This document shows, piece by piece, positions 34,262 through 47,189 of a stretch of DNA of 64,000 nucleotides. The notes beneath the pieces are model-generated. The model did not search any database and had not been told where the DNA came from. It saw nothing but the letters and a program-made list of their open reading frames with translations. Source of the DNA: Turbatrix aceti. Taxonomy: Eukaryota > Nematoda > Chromadorea > Rhabditida > Panagrolaimidae. How positions within the stretch are numbered: position 1 is the stretch's first letter; each line of letters starts with the position of its first letter. The stretch spans positions 7,263,246 to 7,327,245 of the forward strand of contig OZ017770.1 of the NCBI GenBank assembly GCA_963969345.1. The letters are read 5' to 3'. The translations under genes and the position numbers were made by a program.

Positions 34262-37200
34262 ACTTACGTGTTTTTTTGAAAATAGACTCGTGCAAGAAAT
34301 AACAGTTGTTTTTTGAATAAAGGTGAAATCCTTCTACGTTTGACATTTTGGGGGTCGGGGTAACCGGTCCAGTCGTCGATTTGTACCTCCCTTTGGCATG
34401 CTTATTTTCATCACAACAGAAGCCTAGGATGTTTTTCCTTAAGGCTTTGACGTTGACGTCATGGAAAACGATTGAAGAAAAGCACCGTATATCAAAACAA
34501 AAGCTGTTTATGCGACAATGTGCAGGCACAAATGCACACGCATTTTTTGTTATGATCAAATGATTAATATAGATAACGCTCATAAATATTTATCAGAATC
34601 ATGATTGTACAAATTGCATCTATGTATACGCTTTTTCTCTCAGAGCATCTTTAGTAATCAGTTTTTATGAGTTGAAACAAAAAACAAATCCATTTCATTG
34701 AAACAATAATCATAGGTAGGCCCGAATACAACGATTCAAATATAATAACTGCAATTTTTCCGGCATATAAACAAATACCTGAGCGAAATTGGAAGTCACA
34801 AACATGGAAAAAAAAGTTGAGATCCGCCTTGACGGTATCTTTGAATGCGTCAGCAGTGAGATTCGCGTCAGTCTTGAAAAGACGATGACATCGAGACGGA
34901 CGTTAGAGACAGGAGAACAAAGCGAAAAGTAAGAGGTTCCGTCGAAAAAAGAGAAACATGTAAGTAGTATGTAAATTATAATGGGCAAAATGCTCGTTCA
35001 GCGACAACTTTACATACTACTCATGTAAAACAAATTAAAGAAAAGTGAACAGGAAGATGTTTGATACGAACCAGTAGAGAAGTCGATAGGCTGTACTGCC
35101 CGCGCGCTGATCCAACAAAAGAGAGAGAAGATATAAGCAAACTTGAACCCGCCGTCGATGACCACGTTGACACCAGGAGATGCATAAATGAGCCTTGGGC
35201 ACCCGCGTCCAACTGTCTACATTTGAGACACATTCTTGAACCGTAGACAGTAAGTAAACGCAACGTTGGATGCAAAATCCGTACGACGGTTGCGCATTAC
35301 CCAGGATTTAGCATCGTAAGAATCTTGTGTGGTGCAGTCAAAATCCTGCGGCGGAAAAAAGCGTTGTCGGTCGTGCAAAGGCGTGTCCTTGGTAAACAGA
35401 ATTCCGGGATCGACGGACAACAAAATACTGACGGTTATTTGACTTGGAATGCCAGGAAGGATGGCGGTAACTTGATTATACTCAGCCTTCATCAGAGACC
35501 AAAAGTTGGAATCCAGATCCAACTTTGGATGAAATGGGTGATCAGTGACGTTCAAATTGATTTTAGTAGCACCCGGAAAGGTAGACGTCAAAAAGTTGAT
35601 CAGCATCTTGCCGTCAGATAGCGCATTTGGTGTATGCCAATGAAAGTACATGTATTTAACGTGTTGCAGTTCTTGTTGGTACATACGCATGACATCAATG
35701 ATGTCCTTCACAGTCATTGCATACGAATGCAGTTGAAGCGTGGTCAGCGAGATTCCGTCAAAAAAGTTCTAAAAAAACTTATAAAAACTTAAAAAGTTCA
35801 ATAAAAAAATTTAACTTACTTCCAGCTTACTGAAGAAATCCTCCCCCTCCAAATTGCCGGCAAAACACAGCAATTCAAATCGTGAAAAAAATTTCTTCAC
35901 ATGGTTTAGTGATTTGAAATTGATGCACAACTTGTGTGTAATTGAGAATAAATCTAGCGATTCCGGATAAGAAAACCAATTTTCCTTCGCATCGGCGACA
36001 TTGAAGACGGCGAGGTCTGAAAACCGTTATTGTAAAGTGTTTAAAACTAAAATAACTAACACTTCTTTTTAAGTAGGGATTCATAGAAGCACAGATTCAA
36101 AGGACTGTACACGTCGTATAAATAAACGTTCAAAACGAACGGGGCCACCCACTGTGGACAGTAGCCAAAAATCCCCCTTGTTTCATCAGATTTTCCATTT
36201 TTTATGAAAAATAGGTCTTCGTCAAAATAATGAGACACATAGACTTCTCGCATGAGACTAGCGAATGAGAGCGTCAGGCTCACGGACGAGAAGACAAGCT
36301 GCCGAATTTTGTCGAAATCCTCACGCAAAAAGACGGAACGCAGAAGAGGAGTAATGTAAGCAGTGGACAGGGGTCGGGTTTTGCTGAGTCTGAAATTAAT
36401 GAAACATTCAACTATCGCAAAATACAACGATTCAAATATATTTCAAATTGAATCTTACTCATAACTACTGGTATTCAGGAAAAGAAACTGATGGGTTAAA
36501 GAAAACAAAAAAAAAGGATTCTTTGCTCTAAGTTGCATCTTTGAACTCACTCCTCTTCTTCTTTTTCGCCGTCGTACTCTTCCTGACTGTCGTACTCATC
36601 TTCGCAGTCGTCGTCGGTCGGTACATCAGATTCTTCCTGGGCATCGCACTCCATTCGAGGAACCTTGGCAGCCGGTGGTTCTGATTCCGCGTCAAAAGGG
36701 TAATCCTTGTCATCGCTGGCACTGCCGATATCATTGTTGTTGCTCGTATCGTGCAATGCCGAGTTGGAGTTTCGAGTAAAGTGCTCGTTCGCGAAATCTA
36801 AAAAGAAAGAAATCTATGAAAACGCACAAAAACGACTAATACTCACCCTGCACCGATGAATCCGAGTCCGAAGACATGACAGAACTGTGAATTTGACACC
36901 AACGAGCGGTTTTTACGACGCTCTTGCAAGCGTGATCTAAAAAAGACGCATTATTTTCGTTTCGAAAGCCCTGTTTTTTGCACTGCGCAAAACCCAATGC
37001 TCTTTTTCTTTGCCACGGCCAAGATCATGCTTTTTTTCCTACACGAAAGCAAGAGCAACATAAAAAAACATGGAGAGAACAAAAATGTTCAAGCAAATAA
37101 TAATTTGACGATAAGTGAAAACCGTCATCACCGGTGTTTTTGCTTTCGGGCCGAACTTTGTCGAGCCGAGCAATTGATAGCTTGGCAAATCTTTTGTTAT

Positions 37201-37480
37201 TATTTGTAAAACTACAAATGAAACAGTATTGCTATTGGCATTTTTTAAGGTTTGGGTTTTTGTGGATACTGAAATCCATTGGCTGAGCACATGTGTGCCG
37301 ATTGTTAAAAAAAAAAATGACTGGGCTCGGGTAGGCTTGCACGCTAGGTGGATTTGAGTTGAGCACGACAACTCAGGTGCCTCTGTTTTTCAAGCTCTTT
37401 TCAGGGTTTACTAAAAGCTCGTATAAAACTGCATTCATAATATTTACATAAACATTAAAAAATAATTATTCCTTTGCAAT
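33843..37480. repeat. Right arm of the ~3.7 kb inverted repeat (probable source copy)
   Basis: Reverse complement of 26044-29726. It is continuous with the complete JMJD8 gene, so this arm is the ancestral location. It spans the JMJD8 last exon, the convergent spacer, and the twin gene on the minus strand with its upstream region. The far edge near 37480 is approximate because similarity fades in AT-rich sequence. Confidence 0.92.
35217..36877 (-). CDS. Unrecognised 451-aa protein, right copy of twin genes
   Basis: Five exons (36877-36847, 36797-36551, 36389-36061, 36016-35820, 35768-35217) form an intact frame with exon lengths identical to the left copy. It has the same acidic disordered N-terminus and Leu/Phe-rich remainder, with no recognised domain. 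Exon 5 differs from the left copy at only two residues (Ile for Thr, Met for Val). Exon 3 differs at about 26 of 110 and exon 4 at about 14 of 65. Differences cluster in charged or exposed-looking positions such as GKSDETRGIFGY. No frame breaks exist, so both copies are probably expressed proteins. Confidence 0.75.
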
Positions 37481-38586
37481 GTAATTTTTTTTGTTTCCAG
37501 ACATTTTTTTAATAAAAATAAATCTAAAAATGTGTTTTTTCTTTAAAGTTTATTATTTTAAGATGTTTGAATAATTTTCCGTATAAAAAATTGTTTCAAA
37601 AATCCATCAAAGTTGTGAACGCTGTTACACTTCAAAACAATATCAAAAGCGACGAATAAAAATGCAACTTCTTTGATCTCAGTTTTTATTTTTAACCCGG
37701 TTGAAATGCTACTTTCGAAGTTGTTCCTTTTTTAGCGCCTAAATGCTTGTCTGCCTGGAATCTGCTTTGGATGTGCCCCTGGAACCTTTATTTGGCGTTT
37801 TTTCTTTTAAATTCTTGTTCTGCTGCCAGTTGCAGATATTCAACGATCATATTATGCATGCCGTTGTTTTTCGATTGAACGTACGCCTTTTGAATATAAA
37901 TTTTTTTTCTGCAAAATTGATGCAGCTAATTATTGTAATAACCAGACAGAATATTTTTTTTTGGAATTTAATTTTTGTTACTTGATATTTGACGGCTGTT
38001 AAGATGGTTGGTTACACGGATGAATCAAATTACAAATTGAACAAAAAAAACAAACAAAGAAAAATCTGTTTGACATACCAGACGTAGCATAATTTAATGA
38101 CACAAAGCATCGACACTCACGAACCTCGTCGCGGGGGGGCATGTAGCCACCAGCCGGGAGGCGATGATCGATTGCACGACATGGGACTTTTAAAAATTAT
38201 ATCAATAGTTGCGTGGGATTATCTGCCTTCTGCCCTCTAAATCCCCTGTCCTACTTTATTGACGACCAGCCCAGCTGAGGCTAAAAGAGTAATTAATGGT
38301 TTTAAAAAATGTTACTGCTAGATTTGCAAAACCCAAAAAAAGGAGGAAACATTTGTGCCGGTCATCAAATTTTTGTCTAGCCAAAACTTTTGTCAAGTTT
38401 TTGCGACAATGCGAACCATGCTGTATCTCGTGTAGAACAATGAAATTCGATTAGAAACGCTATGGAAGACGTTGCTATCTGTGTAGCCGTCCTATTTCTT
38501 TTTTAGCTCGACATAATTAGACGGAAATCCTTTTTATAACCTAGTGTTATAGCGATTGATCAATTATTGCTCTGTTCAAAAAAACT
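37481..38586. other. Intergenic region upstream of the K2P channel
   Basis: AT-rich, no gene recognised. It holds the promoter region of the channel gene. Confidence 0.5.
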
Positions 38587-40626
38587 ATGAACGCTAACCC
38601 CGTAATGTGGGCTGATTATCAGCCCCTAGAGCAGCACGTGGACGAAGCCGCCATTCTGGATCATCATAGAAATGCCTTTATCTCAATGGCTAAGCACGAG
38701 GTAAGCCAATTTTTATTATTTTTGCCCCAGAGGGCCAATGTTTTCGCTCATGCTTCATTTATTAATTCAGATTTTATTCAGCAGTTAAACAAGGTTTTCA
38801 CTTTTAATGGAAAGCTTGTCTGCACTTACGGTTTCATTTTTTTCGAAACACTTTTGTACAGTCAGACAAATCAATCTTTACAAAACACCACTGTTAAATG
38901 TAACACTTTTTTTTATTATACAACAAGAGGAATTCTGCCTGATTTCATTCAGTGGCTTTTCTTAATTTTTCGTATAAAGTGCACGGTGTGACGTAAACGA
39001 TGCACTGAAGCAGCGATTTGGGCTGCAAAATGCATTCCGCAGAGCTTCTCAATATTTGTTTGGCATTTGTGAGCTAATCGCTTAAAGTTGCTTTTTAGAC
39101 AATGAGACTGAGGCATGTTGTCCGAATCGCGGGTTGGCATCTGGCGTTGTACTGTTTTGTCATATTGTATATTCTCATCGGTGCATACACTTTTCACTAC
39201 CTCGAAGGTGAATATGAAAATGAACGCCACTTGGAGCATAAAAATATTATACGCTATCTCAAAAATAATCTTATCACCAAAATGGTTAATTCTACAAATG
39301 TAAGTATTTGCGGCGAGTTCTCTTTTTTTTTCGTTCCTAAAAATAATCATTGTTCCTTCCGATTTTAGCCTCAACATATCGAAGTATGCCTTAGAGAATT
39401 CATGGAAAACATTTCACAGCTACACATTTCAATGGATAATTATTTGTTATTCGATGATAACACAAACAGCGTTCCCAAGCGATGGACCTATCCGTCTAGC
39501 GTCCTCTTTGCATTCACAATTCTCACGACTATAGGATACGGCAACGTGGCGCCGACTACACATGTGTGCCAGATCTTCACAATGATATACGGAGCCTTCG
39601 GCATTCCTCTGTTCCTCATAACTATTGCAGACGTCGGCCGCTTTTTCAAAACCGGAATCATGTATCTTATCCAGCTGGTTTACAAAAAAGAACTCAAAAA
39701 GCAGGGAGAAAGAAAGTTTCTTCGTGAAGTCGGCGAAGTTAGCAATTTTTTTTGTTCTATTTAAATAAATGATTTGTTTTTGTTTTTTTCCAGGTTGTTC
39801 TCGTTGCTGTCATGTTTCTGGGATTTATTGCTGCAGGATCAGCGGTTTTGCCACTCTGGGAACACCAACTAACATATTTTGATAGCGTTTATTTTTCATA
39901 CATGTAAGTTTAGTTAAATATTACAAGTTTCATACGGCGGCAGCTACAGGTCACTAACCACTATTGGTCTCGGGGACATAGTTCCGAGAAGGATGGATTT
40001 TCTCCTGCCTACACTGATTTATATAACCATTGGACTCTGGCTTACAGCGGCCCTTGTCGAACAGCTCGCCGATGTATTCAGACTGGTGCACTATGCCGGG
40101 CGACACGTTAGCAACGTCAAGGGAGTTAGAATTTTAAAAATAAATTAATGCATCCGTACGTCACTTTTGTAGATTACAGTGTGGCTTGGGGGCCGCCGGC
40201 TGTCCATGGGCTCACTCATCCAAACGGTCTGTCGCCGAGTGGGCATGTCGGATCATATTATCAGTAAGAAAAAAACCCTTTCCAGCAAACTGCATATGTG
40301 TATAAAATTTTTTTTTTTTTGCAGGTCAAATTAATTGGGACAACACAATTAATCAGGCACTAAACGGCGAACAGCCTCCTCTTGTACCCATATTTCCATG
40401 GCATTTTGCGGACTTTATTGAACACGATCCTCCTCTTATCGATCTCAGCATGGATTTTGACACTACCGAAAGCACGCATTATTACACCGCCACGCATTGC
40501 AACAGTCCCCTGCACAACAGTCGTCGAAAAACTTCCGCACCGCCTTTTGATCGACGAAATCACCGAAATAGCAGCTACTGTAGTTTTCGCAACATTGACG
40601 ATGACGTATCCGATACCAAGGAATGA
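38587..40626 (+). CDS. Two-pore-domain (K2P/TWIK) potassium channel
   Basis: Seven exons (38587-38700, 39099-39299, 39369-39737, 39794-39903, 39950-40124, 40173-40263, 40325-40626) give 453 residues. Helix 1 (residues about 50-70) ends in FHYLEGEYE. Pore 1 carries TIGYGN near 159 and pore 2 TIGLGD near 268, each followed by a transmembrane helix. The extracellular cap between helix 1 and pore 1 has NST and NIS glycosylation sites. A long cytoplasmic tail follows helix 4. K2P channels set resting potassium leak in neurons and muscle; nematodes have many (twk genes), and I cannot name the orthologue. Confidence 0.93.
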
Positions 40627-42489
40627 CGTTTGGCCGTTCCATTCATTGTTTTGTGACGACTAGTTTAGGGTACTCATTTGTCACGTCTCTTCATTATGCC
40701 GCTTTTTGGCAAACTTGTTGTGTTGTTCTGATTTTGTAATGAAATTTGGATTTATAAAAATGAGATTCATACTTTTTCATGTGTATGCAAGAAGGACGCC
40801 GGCTAAATTTCTTACGCTTATAAGCAAAAACAAAAAAATATATGTCAAAATAAGCATGAACGAATGTTGTATAGATTTTTGCCTAAATCTCGATTTTTCG
40901 TACGAAAAGCGCAGCTGCGGATGCGTAACTTTGTGTCTCCTCCAAAAAATCTTACGTATGAACATAATGCGGAGGAAGAGTCGCTTTGATTATTAAGGCG
41001 TTAACAAATTTCCATTTCTGCACAATCGGCTGCAGACTGCCTGGTAGTAGTGGTGGTCTGTTTTTGTGGCATTGCGTGTTGTGTTTTTTTTTTTAAATCT
41101 GTGAGATCGGTATGAATTCTTTATCACGCAAGTGCTGATTTTTTCCATTTTCCGACAATACGCTGGAACGTGCAATTACCAGTGACTGCACGGTACTTCA
41201 TGGTCAGGTACAAATTTATCCGTTTGCTTTCTCACCTGAATGGGAACAATTTACCTGACACCAACTTTTTTTTCCGGCGTTTTTGCAAGTCTTTTCAATG
41301 GGCTTTTAAAATGGCATTCAAAAATCTTTTGTTTTTTCTGTCGTTTTCAATGTCCGCAGAATGACTTTTTATCTCGCGTGATATAAGCATGCGATGTAGG
41401 CTTCAACTTAGGCTCAAAAGTATTTTTCTGGTCGTCGGATTATAAGAGAGAGCGTTTAGTCAAACTATCTTCTCTAAATTCCGCCATTTAACACTTGCTT
41501 CAAGTTACTCAAGCAGTCATCACTCAAATCTGAATGGCCGCTAAGTTGTGGTATGGAGAATCCAGAAATCGAGAATGTTTTCGCTTAATGTAGCATATTA
41601 GATGACCTTAATTAATTTTTAAATGACTTTCCTTCCTGGTTGTTTTTGAAATTCGGTTCAGAGACCGTAGTCTTTTGTTTTTACACTTGGAATCATCAGG
41701 TTTTGTGCCAAAAGAGCGAATTCGTCTTTCAAATGAGCAAAGAGTAATTTTCGGTAATATTTATTAATTGGATATGAGCGGACGCATCTTGACGTAGAGA
41801 TTTCAATGTTTCCAAGACATGAGAAGTTCGTATTCAGTTATTTCTGTATAGTAGCCATTCCTCTGCCTCCTGCTTACGTGCCTACACACCGGGGAACCCT
41901 GCATTCCACCGTTGATTGCGCTAATAACATCCACAGACACGAACGAACCTTGTTGGTGTCGACCTTCATATCTGTTTTTGGCAGGCCACGCCTCCTTTTA
42001 TTCATAGATAGTTTTTTATATACTTGAATGTCTTTTACCAAAAGAGTTGAACGTACAAAGAACACCGCGCTACCACGCAACTCTCAGAGTTATTTCGTCT
42101 GCTTACGCCACCCCTCAGCCTCCATTGAAGCCGGGAACAGTCGAAATCTATTGTTGAATGACTTATTCTATTCCGACATCATTGCCTGGTTCAGATAGTT
42201 ATTACTTTTACGCTGCTATTAAGCTTGCTTTGCATAACACCGCCAGCATCAGCTAAAAAAAGCGGTCATACCAGTTTAGAGGCGTGGCACATGCGGACTG
42301 AAAAATTTGTTTAGTACCATTGGGCAATTGTTCATCTTCGTTTGTGGGAGCCCATACTACAGCTTCAGGCTTTATTTTTTTTGTGTGTGTGCTAAAGACT
42401 TCTGCTTGATTTCATATTCATTTGCTTTATTGTTTCTCTAAGAGTTTTTTTTTCATTATTCCCGCTTGCTCTCCTGCCTATCCGGGAAT
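40627..42489. other. Intergenic region between K2P and aminergic GPCR
   Basis: No gene recognised. Small open frames have no supporting splice sites or similarity. It likely contains the receptor promoter and 5' UTR. Confidence 0.5.
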
Positions 42490-45400
42490 ATGGATGACAG
42501 TCAGGGTATTACAGCCGCTACGACAAGCGGTAACATGGTGCTTGGTTCATTGTTATCACTCCAAAATCACCTCCTAAACATCAGTAATGCTACCGGAAGT
42601 GATGGCGAAATTGGAGGTGCCAGCAGCGATGGACTCATGAACAGCTTGGGCAGTGAAAACAAACGCGGCGAATTCCTTCCGGTTTTTGAGCTAGTTTTGG
42701 GAACAATAACCTACGTGGTAAGTCCCTTTTTTTGTTTCCATTGTATGCACGACTACAAATCGTCGTGGGGGCTTGAAACAATGTAAAATTTTTTTCCCAT
42801 GAAATATTAATTAAGGAAATTTTTTTTGCCAGTCGATTTAACGCGTAATTTGAAAAAAAATTTCACAGTCACAAATTACCCAGAAAAAGAGTTCTAAGAA
42901 CTGCATGTTTGATTTAAATTGAGTGATTTTTAGGTAATCATCGCAATGACCGTTGTCGGCAACGTACTGGTTGTTATGGCTGTCTTCAGCTACAGACCCC
43001 TCAAGAAGGTGCAAAATTACTTTCTCGTGTCATTAGCCGCGTCTGATTTGGCCGTGGCTGTTTTCGTTATGCCATTACACGTCGTGAAATTCTTGGCTGG
43101 TGAGTAGAGAGCGTCTTTCTTTTTTCTTCCTAACGTCATCGATAGTTCCGAAAATTGTCCAAAAACTCGGCACATGTAATAGGGTACAAAAACATAAGTG
43201 ACAATATTTTGTCAGAACATCACACGGGTAGATACATTTTGTTCCGGCTTTTAGTAGGGTGTAAAGTTCGTCACTGTTGCAGTCAATTCTCAATAGGCAA
43301 AGTAGTGTTTACGGTTTGCGATGTTTCAATGAATAGGACAGCCAACTCTGATAGCTGGCTTTCAAACCCGAAAATTACATACTCCATTTTGCCTCTGTGT
43401 TTAGAACCTCGACTCAGGGATATGTATGTATGTTACAAGTCAAAAAAAAATTCGTCAATTTATATAGAAAACAGAAAGATAAATTAATAAATAAAAGTTC
43501 TTTTTAATGCCAAAGATTATGGCCCTAGGCAAGTTGACGTAAAGTTTAATTTGTGACTTTTGCATGACTTTGCAGCAATTCAAAAATCTTCACAATTTTC
43601 CCAAAAATACACTACAAATTATTACAGGGGTGTTCGAAATAAAAATCATGCAACTAAATAAAACTTAGAGGAACAAAAATTCAGAGATTGCATAGCTAAT
43701 TCTCACGCATTAGCAGCATGTTGTAATTAAATATGCAAATTTTTGCAAGTCTTATTAAGGCTCAAATATTACCAAAAGCCTCTTCGCAATACCAGGTCTT
43801 TAGCACGGGATTTGTCATGGTTTCGAATATCAAGCGTATCATGCGTGCTCGCTGCTCGATGCGCTGCCCTTATGTATTTAGTGAGAAAATCCTTAAGGCT
43901 ACATCTCTTGTTTAAGCCATGTTTATTTTATCAACATGCCATATTCCTAGCTGTCAAACTATTTAGTCGCTTTCTGTTTTTCTTCTAGACTTCAAAATAT
44001 ATGTTTGACAACAACTTTTATTGGTACTAATTTGAAAAAAACTTAACCATACTTTTGAGTGAGTGAGGGATGTTCTTCGATAAATTACACTCTTCTTTTT
44101 GTTTCCAACATTTTTTTGTTTGACTATATATTGTTAGTCCAAATGAGCCGGAACGCAGTCAGTTAGCATGCTAAGGCCTCTTTTGTTCGGCAATTTGTAT
44201 CTTAACAAAAAGGAGTAGGCGGCAATGACTTTGAGAGAACCAGCAAACTTTTTGCGCAAAAAAAAGAGATTTTCAAAACACTGCGGGCATTTTCTCGCCC
44301 AGCAAAGCAAAACTTTGTAGTACCAAGCTATTCTAAAATAAATGCTACACTAATTGCATTTTTCGGACTTGGGTCCAAAATCCAGTACCCCTTCTGGAGG
44401 AAAAAGATTTTTACTGTCTCAATGATGGCCGTCAGCAGTGTTGTTTTTTTAATTGAGCGAAAGTTAGTGCAACGAGACCAGTCTGTTCCGAAGGATTACC
44501 ATCATTTACTTTTATGTAAACTTTAATGCCATTGGAAAAAAGCACAAAACAAAAAATAACATTGCTGCGGTCAGTAGTCAATTCATTTGTCGTCCCGCTT
44601 GAATAACAAGACTGACATGATTATGTGACATTTGTGTAAACTGAAATCGAGCACCTTTTTTAAATGCGAAAAAAATTACAAACAGTTGTCGTAACAAACT
44701 GCTGCTCCTTGTGAAGAAGAGGGTTTTTGGTTACCGGAGACTAAAAATGGTGTACAATTGTGGTTATTCAAAGTGTACGGGATCAAAAAACGGAAGTTTG
44801 TTTTTTTGTCACCTGATTGCAATAAATTACAACTTCATTATGCAAAATATTTGAAGATCAAGAAGTGCTTAATTTGTTTACGGTGCATGCCCCCGTAGAA
44901 TAAAAATATACAATGAACTGAATAAGATTTACCCATGCGTGTCGGCATCGCATCAATTAACAAAGAGATAACACTGCTAACTTACTCAATCCTGATTCTA
45001 TTTTTAGACGGTAGATGGCTTCTCGGTGTTACGGTATGCCAGTTATTTACAACAGCCGACATCCTATTATGCACATCATCGATTTTAAATCTCTGCGCGA
45101 TTGCCCTAGATCGGTATTTCGCCATTCACGATCCAATCAACTACGCAAATAAAAGAAATGTCAAATTTGTGTGTATAAACATTGCTTTGGTATGTTTACT
45201 TCAAAACCGTTTAAATTGTATTACAATTATTTTTATTAGGTTTGGGTTGTCAGTGGCATCATTTCCGTACCTCCACTCATTGGCTGGAATGACTGGTCAT
45301 CGCAGAAGCTCATGGACCATTGCGAGCTCAACAGCGAAAAAGCCTTTGTTGTTTTTTCTGCTAGCGGGTCGTTTTTCGTTCCTTTAGCCGTCATGATCGT

Positions 45401-46204
45401 TGTTTATCTCAAAATTTTTCTTTCTGCCCGTCAGCGAATTCGTACAAATAGAGGTGGACATTTGGTGTCTATTTCATTCCTCATCTTGTTGTTTTTTTAG
45501 GAAGAAGCGCGTTAATGAAGATAAAAAATCAACCATCACCGAACAAGCGCGGTTCCCTGAAAGAACAAAAACGCTTTGGATCCACCAAACTGCTCGTTGA
45601 GAAAACTCCCCTCGTTACAGGAGACGGGTACAGTGCCATCACGGTAGGCATTGGCTTTTCGATCTCTGATCTGCAAGCTTGTATGGCTATTTTTAGAACG
45701 GCAATCCCTCCAGCGAAGATCGCAGACAATCAGAAGACGTAAACACTCTTGGCGGAAAAGTTGCGTTCGCCGAAGTAGCAGCCAAGAACAAAGAAACTGG
45801 TGAAGAGCTGACCACCACTGTTTTGCGAACAAAGGAGAGAATAAGTGTTGCCAAAGAGAAGCGGGCTGCAAAAACAATTGCGGTTATCATATTTGTATTT
45901 ACATTTTGCTGGTTGCCCTTTTTCTGTGCTTACATCATCCTGCCATTCTGCACATCTTGTCACCTTCATCCAAAAGTAGCTCTTTTCGCTTGTGAAAACG
46001 GCATAATTAACGGGCTTTTTTTAGGTTCATCAAGCATTTGTCTGGCTCGGGTACATTAATTCATCCCTCAACCCGTTTCTCTACGGCATTCTTAATTTGG
46101 AATTTCGACGCGCATTTCGCAAAATTCTCTGTCCCAAAGCCTACTTGGCCCATCGGCGTCGCAGCACATCAATACGTCGTCCGATTCAACATGCGAAAAA
46201 ATGA
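42490..46204 (+). CDS. Tyramine/octopamine-type aminergic GPCR
   Basis: Seven exons (42490-42717, 42934-43099, 45008-45189, 45240-45453, 45501-45643, 45697-45975, 46025-46204) give 463 residues; an in-frame ATG at 42466 would add eight. Helix 2 reads SLAASDLAV, helix 3 carries the amine-binding Asp ([10 protein letters not shown]) and DRYFAI, helix 5 has the SASGS serines, helix 6 FCWLPFF, helix 7 NPFLYG. The sequence [12 protein letters not shown] after DRY is characteristic of invertebrate tyramine/octopamine receptors. The third intracellular loop is long (about 100 residues) and basic. The second intron is about 1.9 kb, unusually long here. The tail is short. Confidence 0.88.
43100..45007 (+). 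other. Large second intron of the aminergic receptor
   Basis: GTGAGT donor at 43100 and TTTTTAG acceptor ending at 45007. I see no nested gene or repeat in it; it is AT-rich. Its size contrasts with the 40-70-base introns elsewhere and suggests regulatory content. Confidence 0.6.
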
Positions 46205-47189
46205 CAAAAGCCTATCAACACCCAGCTTACCTTGCTTACGGTCAAATCATCTAGGATTCAGCTTTATGTTGCTCAACATGAAATTACTTGCGTGTTTTTT
46301 TTCTCGATGCCACACCTGTTTTACAGAATAAAGAAATTATGAGGTTGTATATCCGAAACAGTATTTCTCCCTACAAAAACAAGGTAACGATGCTTGTCTG
46401 CGTAAACAGGATTACGATTGTATCTGGTAATGGAAAAGCTTCATAGCTCACATTACGCGCTTAATATCAAAATTATGAGGCATATGATGCGCTGCGTCAT
46501 CCCGTCTGAGTCACGAGCATGGTCGAGTGATTTTGATTGATACTAATTTAGGCACTATTCGGCTTCATTGTGCAAAAGAATTGGTTTGTTAAGAAGTTTG
46601 ATAACTGTTTACTACGGAACGCATTGAAAAGAAAGAAAAAAACGCATAACCCTTACGAAGCTAATAAACTGCGTTGGAGTGTGTTTGAATAAAGAACTTC
46701 AAAGTTTGATAATAAACAACGCTTTCATCAAATAAAAAATAAACACGAAGCGTGCTTGATAATTTTTCATTAAAATAATTATAAAAGGATAAAATTCAAC
46801 AAGTTTTAATGAAATACTGATTATGCATTTGGTTTTTGCTCCCTTTCTGTTTTCTGCACACATATATGTGATTTAACGTTTATAGTTCCTAGTAAAATTC
46901 GATTTATTACTGTTTGCAAGACTCCAATCAGAAACAAAACAAGGATTATCGTTGTGTCACAATGCAGAAAGAATAAAAGGTGTCGTTATAAAAGAATACA
47001 GTTAACAGAATTAACCGGTTGCGCTGCCTGACTCGGAATTGATACTGGCAAGCGGCAACAAACAAGTTAACAGTCAGAAGTAAATCTTCTCCACAGTCGT
47101 GCATAAGACATATAAAATCATTGCCTGTTGTATTGTATTATTCGTTGTTTTTTACTCAGCAAGCAGTAATGCTGAATTTCTGTTTTCTG
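46205..47189. other. Convergent spacer between receptor and TIA-like gene
   Basis: No gene recognised. 3' UTRs of the receptor (AATAAA near 46330) and of the minus-strand RNA-binding protein are expected here. Confidence 0.5.
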
